A stretch of 64,000 nt of DNA from Nitrospinaceae bacterium (GTDB lineage Bacteria; Nitrospinota; Nitrospinia; Nitrospinales; VA-1): positions 1 through 64,000 of the forward strand of contig JAJDAY010000024.1 in the NCBI GenBank assembly GCA_029261655.1, written 5' to 3'. Position numbers and translations under genes: made by a program. The notes beneath the pieces are model-generated. The model did no database searches and was not told where the DNA came from. It saw only the letters and a list, made by a program, of their open reading frames with translations. Below, one piece after another: positions 58,921-64,000 of this stretch; position 1 is the first letter of the stretch; each line of letters begins with the position of its first letter.

Positions 58921-59202
58921 ATGGCAGTGAAAGTCAGAATCCCTACCCCTCTCATGAAGTTGACCGACAACAAGAGTGAAGTGACTGCAGAGGGATCGAC
59001 TATTTCAGATATTTTCAACGACCTGGAAGCGCAGTTTTCTGGAATCAAAGACAGAATCTGCGAAGAAAACGGCTCCCCCAGGCGTTTCATCAACATATAT
59101 GTCAACGAAGAGGATATTCGTTTCCTGGATGGCGAGAAAACCGCTGTCAAAGAAGGAGACGAAATTTCCATCATTCCAGCCATCGCAGGTGGAACCCGTT
59201 AA
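58921..59202 (+). CDS. MoaD/ThiS/CysO-family sulfur carrier protein ending in GGTR
   Basis: Beta-grasp pattern '...EGDEISIIPAIAGGTR*', next to moeB and cysM. Confidence 0.93.
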   Translation: MAVKVRIPTPLMKLTDNKSEVTAEGSTISDIFNDLEAQFSGIKDRICEENGSPRRFINIYVNEEDIRFLDGEKTAVKEGDEISIIPAIAGGTR

Positions 59203-60008
59203 TGACAGATTTTACCGACGAACAGATCGAGCGCTACAGCCGGCACATCATGCTTCCCGAAGTGGGGGGCGTGGGACAGATAAAAATGCTGGAGGCCAAA
59301 GTACTTCTCATTGGTGCAGGCGGTCTCGGATCGCCCGCCGCCTATTATCTTGCCGCCGCCGGTATCGGCAACCTGGGGATTGTGGATTTCGATGTCGTCG
59401 ATTTGAGCAACCTGCAACGGCAGATCATCCATTCCACAAAGCGCATTGGAATGCTGAAAACAGAGTCCGCCCGGCAAACCATCGCCGACCTGAACCCCGA
59501 TGTCAAAGTCACCCTTTTTAATGAAAAGCTGACTTCGGAAAATATTCTGCGCATCTTTGAAGACTACGATTATATTCTGGACGGTACCGATAATTTCGCC
59601 ACCCGCTACCTCATCAACGATGCCTGCGTGATGACCGGGAAGACCAATATTCATGGCAGTATTTTCCGGTTTGAGGGACAGGCAACGGTTTTCAAACCTG
59701 GCGACGGGCCTTGTTACCGATGCCTTTACCCCGAACCTCCCCCGCCTGGTCTGGTTCCCAATTGTCAGGAAGGCGGCGTTTTGGGAGTGCTCGCGGGCGT
59801 GATCGGCAACCTGCAAGTGGTCGAAACTTTGAAATTGATCCTGGGGCAAGGCAACACTCTGGTAGGAACACTTTTGATTTACGATGCCCTGAACACGGAA
59901 TTTCGCAGATTAAAGTTAAAAAAGGATGCCAACTGCCCCGTATGCGGCGAGAATCCAACGATCACTGAATTGATTGATTATGTGGAGTTTTGCGGGCTTT
60001 CAAGATAA
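59202..60008 (+). CDS. moeB: MoeB/ThiF-family adenylyltransferase
   Basis: 'RYSRHIMLPEVGGVGQIKMLEAKVLLIGAGGLGSPAAYYLAAAGIGNLGIVDFDVVDLSNLQRQIIHSTKRIG', zinc Cys pairs 'CYRCLYP' and 'CPVCGE'. Confidence 0.96.
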   Translation: MTDFTDEQIERYSRHIMLPEVGGVGQIKMLEAKVLLIGAGGLGSPAAYYLAAAGIGNLGIVDFDVVDLSNLQRQIIHSTKRIGMLKTESARQTIADLNPDVKVTLFNEKLTSENILRIFEDYDYILDGTDNFATRYLINDACVMTGKTNIHGSIFRFEGQATVFKPGDGPCYRCLYPEPPPPGLVPNCQEGGVLGVLAGVIGNLQVVETLKLILGQGNTLVGTLLIYDALNTEFRRLKLKKDANCPVCGENPTITELIDYVEFCGLSR

Positions 60009-60064
60009 TAAATTTCTAAAACAATCCGCAACTTCTTGACCATATAAACCATCTTATACGGCAA

Positions 60065-61087
60065 ATGTCTAAATTAAAGATGAGTATACCCGCACCTTCA
60101 GAAGTTCAGACACCGTCGTGTCCCGTCATCACCGATGATTCGGTGTTGCAAACCATCGGCAACACGCCCTTGATCCGCATCCAGCATCTGGATAAGGAAT
60201 TTAAGGATGTGGAAATCTACGCCAAGGCCGAATGGAGAAATGCCGGCGGTTCGGTCAAATCCCGCCCGGCTTTGAAAATGATAGAAGACGGGGAAAAATC
60301 CGGAGCCTTGACCAAAGACAAAATCATCCTCGACTCCACCTCCGGGAATACCGGCATCGCCTATGCGCTGATCGGCAAAATCAAAGGCTATAAAGTCAAA
60401 CTGGTCATGGCCGCCAACGTCTGCAAAGAACGCAAAGGGTTGATGGCCGATTTTTACGGCGCCGAGATCGTGACATCCAGCCCCTTTGAAGGGTCCGACG
60501 GAGCCATCATAGAGGCCAAGAGAATCTACGAAGAAAACCCGGACCTCTACTTCATGCCGGATCAGTACAACAACGATTCCAACTGGAAAGCCCACTACGA
60601 AACCACCGCCAACGAAATCTGGGAGCAGACCGATGGCCGGGTGACGCACTTTTTGGCAGGTATCGGCACAGGTGGAACCATCATGGGAAACACCCGTCGG
60701 TTGAAAGAATTAAATCCCGATATTAAAACTTACGCCGTGGAACCCGCCGAAGACCTGCACGGCCTTGAAGGACTCAAACACATGGCTTCTTCCATTGTGC
60801 CGGGAATCTACAAAGAAGAAGAACTCGACGGGAAAATCAGCGTCGGCACAGAAACTGCCTATGAAATGGTGGAACGGCTGGAACGAGAAGAAGGCATTCT
60901 GGTCGGACACTCTGCCGCCGCGGCGATGGTGGGGGCACTGGAACTGGCCGGACGCATCAAAAAAGGCGTCATCGTGACCGTGTTCCCCGACAGTTGCGAA
61001 AGATGCTACATCAATTTCGGCAAGTTTAAAGAATACATGGAAACCCATCCTCCGCATCACATCCCCCACCCCGACACGGAAAAATAG
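60065..61087 (+). CDS. cysM: cysteine synthase, CysM-like (probable sulfur-carrier-dependent)
   Basis: 'TIGNTPLIRIQHLDKEF', 'RNAGGSVKSRPALKMIEDGEKSG', 'STSGNTGIAYALIGKIKGYK', 'GIGTGGTIMGNTRRLKE'. Confidence 0.9.
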   Translation: MSKLKMSIPAPSEVQTPSCPVITDDSVLQTIGNTPLIRIQHLDKEFKDVEIYAKAEWRNAGGSVKSRPALKMIEDGEKSGALTKDKIILDSTSGNTGIAYALIGKIKGYKVKLVMAANVCKERKGLMADFYGAEIVTSSPFEGSDGAIIEAKRIYEENPDLYFMPDQYNNDSNWKAHYETTANEIWEQTDGRVTHFLAGIGTGGTIMGNTRRLKELNPDIKTYAVEPAEDLHGLEGLKHMASSIVPGIYKEEELDGKISVGTETAYEMVERLEREEGILVGHSAAAAMVGALELAGRIKKGVIVTVFPDSCERCYINFGKFKEYMETHPPHHIPHPDTEK

Positions 61088-61170
61088 TTTTCCTGCCCTC
61101 ACTTTGGCTTAACAAGTTAAGCAAGGGGTGATGCAATTCCTTTTATAATTTTCAGTTGAAAACTTTCTTA

Positions 61171-61884
61171 TCAGGTCTCATTCTGCCTGACCATTCGCAC
61201 CCGCAGGACCAGATACATCATCGCGGCAATGCCTCCTGATCCAAAGATCATCCACATCACCATGATCTGGTAACGCACAGCAATGTTAGGATCTACCCCG
61301 GAGAGAATCTGTCCGGTCATCATTCCCGGCAGCGAAACCAAACCAACAGCAAAGAGACCATTTACCTGCGGTATAAGCGCGGCATCCAAAGCGGTCCTCC
61401 TTGCATTCACGTAACTTTCCCCGCGTTTAAACTCCGATTCAAAACGCTCCGCCGCCAGGCTGACTGTATTCATTGAATTAGCAAAGATCATTCCGGCAAT
61501 CGGAACAACGAGGCGGGGTTCGAACCATCTTGGCATTTCCAGCACAAACTGTGTCACTAGCGCCAACAAAATAAGTCCAGGGACTCCGATTGAAGTGAGA
61601 ATGATGAGGTAGGGAGTGGCCCCCTGTACCTCGACCGATCTGAGCGCGATCCACGCAGAGACTCCTATCATCAGGGCTACCAGGAGGAGGATGACCCATG
61701 GTTGCGTGGTCTCGAAGACGTGAGTGAGAAAATAGCCTACCAGCAATAATTGAAAGACCATACGGGCATTCGCGTACAGTCCGACCCATGCTTTGAGCTT
61801 CCAACGTAACATCACAGCAAGTAGAAAAATTGTAGGTATGAAGACAATGCTCAGTTCTGCAAGCGGAATGGTCTGCATGGACAC
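61171..61884 (-). CDS. fetB: FetB/UPF0014-family ABC transporter permease
   Basis: 'ARMVFQLLLVGYFLTHVFE', 'VVPIAGMIFANSMNTVSLAAERFESE', 'VNGLFAVGLVSLPGMMTGQILSGVDP'. Confidence 0.92.
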   Translation of the reverse strand: MSMQTIPLAELSIVFIPTIFLLAVMLRWKLKAWVGLYANARMVFQLLLVGYFLTHVFETTQPWVILLLVALMIGVSAWIALRSVEVQGATPYLIILTSIGVPGLILLALVTQFVLEMPRWFEPRLVVPIAGMIFANSMNTVSLAAERFESEFKRGESYVNARRTALDAALIPQVNGLFAVGLVSLPGMMTGQILSGVDPNIAVRYQIMVMWMIFGSGGIAAMMYLVLRVRMVRQNET

Positions 61885-62207
61885 TCCTTAAGTTATTTGC
61901 GCAGTCACGGTAGTTACCGCCGCGAATATTTTCTGTTTTGGTACCGGCGCTTAAAAAGTTTTCTCTCCCCATTTGTCCCACTTTCAGGAACAGGACCGGG
62001 CTTTCTCTAAGAAAAATTGCAGGCGAAGCATCCGCTGAAGCAGCGCACAATATAATACGAGCAGGATTTGCAGAGTTCTTTGGGCTTGGGATTTGGGGCG
62101 CATTTTCTTGATCGCGAGGTCATAGACAGGCTCGTGATCCTGGATATTTCCCATCTTGAAATTGTAGAAGGGAAAATACTTGACGACCGGCTAACCCCTG
62201 TATGCCC

Positions 62208-62984
62208 TTAAGGTTCTTTCGTTGAACCAATTGTTTCTTCTGTCAGTCTGAGGCGAGCGCGCCGGGAAAGCATATTGAGTCCTTCAACAAAAGCAGAAAA
62301 TACCATCGCGGCATATACGTATCCCCTTGGAACATGAACTCCAAAACCGTCCGCAATCAGCATAGTCCCGATCATGAGCAGAAAGCCCAGGGCCAGCATG
62401 ACAATCGTCGGGTTCGCATGGATGAAATTCGCGAGCGGGTCAGCCGCCAACAGCATGGCAATGACAGCAATGATAACAGCAACTACCATGATCGGAAGAT
62501 GCTCGGTCATGCCGACGGCGGTCACTATGCTGTCAATCGAGAACACCAGATCCAGCATCAGTATCTGACTGATTACGGTAACGACACTGGCGTTGGTCAC
62601 GGCGGGATTCAGCATGTCCGGGCCCGGTTCCGGGTCTACACTATGATGAATTTCCTTAGTCGCCTTCCAAACCAGAAAAAGCCCCCCCGCGATCAGGATG
62701 ATATCGCGCCAGGAGAACGCTTGATCGAAGATATTGAAAACCGGGTCCGTCAGCTTAACAATAAAAGCCACGGTGCCAAGCAGAGCCAGCCGAAGGACTA
62801 ACGCGGCGGTGATACCTATTCTGCGAGCTTTGGGGCGGAGCTGCTCTGGCAACTTATTAGTTAGAATTGAAATAAAAATGAGGTTGTCGATCCCCAGCAC
62901 GACCTCCATCGCTATCAAAGCTCCAAGAGCGATCCAGGCAGTGGGATCAGTCGCCAGCGTTAGCAGATATTCCATTTCAGGCAC
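62208..62984 (-). CDS. TerC-family integral membrane protein
   Basis: '[25 protein letters not shown]', '[34 protein letters not shown]'. Confidence 0.94.
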   Translation of the reverse strand: MPEMEYLLTLATDPTAWIALGALIAMEVVLGIDNLIFISILTNKLPEQLRPKARRIGITAALVLRLALLGTVAFIVKLTDPVFNIFDQAFSWRDIILIAGGLFLVWKATKEIHHSVDPEPGPDMLNPAVTNASVVTVISQILMLDLVFSIDSIVTAVGMTEHLPIMVVAVIIAVIAMLLAADPLANFIHANPTIVMLALGFLLMIGTMLIADGFGVHVPRGYVYAAMVFSAFVEGLNMLSRRARLRLTEETIGSTKEP

Positions 62985-63008
62985 TCATGAATTGGGTTTC
63001 CAAAAGAA

Positions 63009-63884
63009 TCAATTCGCTCGCTCCAATGCGGCAATGCGTTTTTCTAACGGGGGATGGCTCGCAAACAACGCCTGCACTCGACCGGCATTAATAGAAAAGG
63101 CCGCCAGTTCATCCGGCATTTTAGGACCGTGCCGGGAGTTTTGAAGTTGCCTAAGCGCATTGATCATATTTTGCCGACCGGCCAAAGACGCTCCACCCGC
63201 GTCGGCTCGAAACTCGCGCCATCGGGAGAACCACATGACAATCATCATGGCAAGGACTCCAAACACGAGTTCCGCTATCATGGACACTATCCAAAACGCT
63301 GGCCCGTGCCCACGCTCGACCCTGAAGACCAAACGGTCTACAAGAAACCCCAGGACACGGGAAAGGAAAATTACGAAGGTGTTCACAACGCCCTGTATCA
63401 GAGCAAGCGTGACCATATCGCCATTCGCGACGTGGCTGACCTCATGGCCAATGACCGCCTCGACTTCTCCCTGGTCCATGTTTTCAAGCAATCCTGTACT
63501 AACCGCCACGAGAGCCGAATTTTTGTTCCATCCGGTTGCGAAGGCATTTGGCGACGGCTGATCGAAGATACCCACGTCGGGCATCCCGATTCCAGCTTTT
63601 TCGGCATGCAAGCGCACCGTGGAAAACAACCATCTCTCAATATCGCTACGCGGCTCCTTAATAATCTGGACCCGCATGGCCGCTTTCGCCATCTGCTTGG
63701 AAAGCAGGAGTGAAATCAGGGAACCCGCGAACCCGATGATCGCGGAGTAAATTACAAGGGCGTTGATATCGAGATCAACGCCATTTTGCTGGAGCAATCC
63801 ATCCAACCCCAGCAACCGGAACGTCAGGCTGATCAATAATACGATCGCCAGATTCGTTCCCAAGAATAGCACCAATCGAAGCAT
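63009..63884 (-). CDS. htpX: membrane zinc metalloprotease HtpX
   Basis: 'PSPNAFATGWNKNSALVAVSTGLLENMDQGEVEAVIGHEVSHVANGDMVTLALIQGV' with HEVSH. Confidence 0.96.
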   Translation of the reverse strand: MLRLVLFLGTNLAIVLLISLTFRLLGLDGLLQQNGVDLDINALVIYSAIIGFAGSLISLLLSKQMAKAAMRVQIIKEPRSDIERWLFSTVRLHAEKAGIGMPDVGIFDQPSPNAFATGWNKNSALVAVSTGLLENMDQGEVEAVIGHEVSHVANGDMVTLALIQGVVNTFVIFLSRVLGFLVDRLVFRVERGHGPAFWIVSMIAELVFGVLAMMIVMWFSRWREFRADAGGASLAGRQNMINALRQLQNSRHGPKMPDELAAFSINAGRVQALFASHPPLEKRIAALERAN

Positions 63885-64000
63885 GATCCCTCCTTATAGA
63901 TACCAAGTTTGATACCAAAAACTAACACATTCCCTTCTTTCCTTCAATCCGGTCCATCGGCTTCACAGTCGTTTGATGTTGACTCGTCCGTTCGAAAAAA

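Noticed and set aside
61107-61122. Short palindrome GCTTAAC-AA-GTTAAGC between cysM and fetB
   Set aside because: 7-bp stem with 2-nt loop and no T-tract; too weak to call as terminator or operator.
61478-62050. 190-aa ORF overlapping fetB and its upstream region
   Set aside because: Overlaps fetB in another frame; Cys/His-rich random-like composition.
1-64000. CRISPR arrays, tRNA/rRNA genes, transposases, integrases, phage genes, toxin-antitoxin or restriction systems
   Set aside because: Looked for direct repeats, cloverleaf-like conserved TTCRANY contexts and mobile-element protein motifs; none could be supported by reading the sequence. A tRNAscan/Infernal run would be decisive.

Overview
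This 64 kb window reads as ordinary, gene-dense bacterial chromosome: about 66 CDS on both strands, no rRNA, no tRNA I could recognise, no CRISPR array and no transposase. Gene content and style (NADH dehydrogenase, a P460-type cytochrome, panBCD, a T2SS, a CysO-like sulfur carrier cluster) would fit a Nitrospinota-like lineage, but that assignment is inference only. Main blocks, in order: (1) end of a nuo operon (nuoM C-terminus, nuoN); (2) tatA, an outer-membrane barrel, rpe, a ClC channel, apbE; (3) a minus-strand DsrE-like / cytochrome P460-like / His-rich protein / copA block; (4) housekeeping genes, including coaBC, galT, glgA, a histidine kinase and response regulator, a deoxynucleoside kinase, panBCD, mutL, rnd and tsaB; (5) a flavin reductase/methyltransferase pair, fxsA, a CxxCH protein and a radical SAM/PCP-reductase fusion; (6) a near-complete type II secretion operon, gspC-E-F-G-H-I-J-K-L-M-D; (7) a cysK-thrC-moaD-moeB-cysM cluster; (8) fetB, terC and htpX. 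I did not find a clear-cut new defence or mobile system. The best leads are: the MoaD-like sulfur carrier ending in GGTR (masked di-glycine) with no JAMM protease nearby; the radical SAM-PCP_red fusion; the SH3-like domain in front of the GspD secretin; the uncharacterised 413-aa protein at 55156; a barrel with a Cys-containing tail; an 11-residue-repeat secreted protein; and several intergenic hairpins. All family calls come from reading motifs in the translations; no database search was run.
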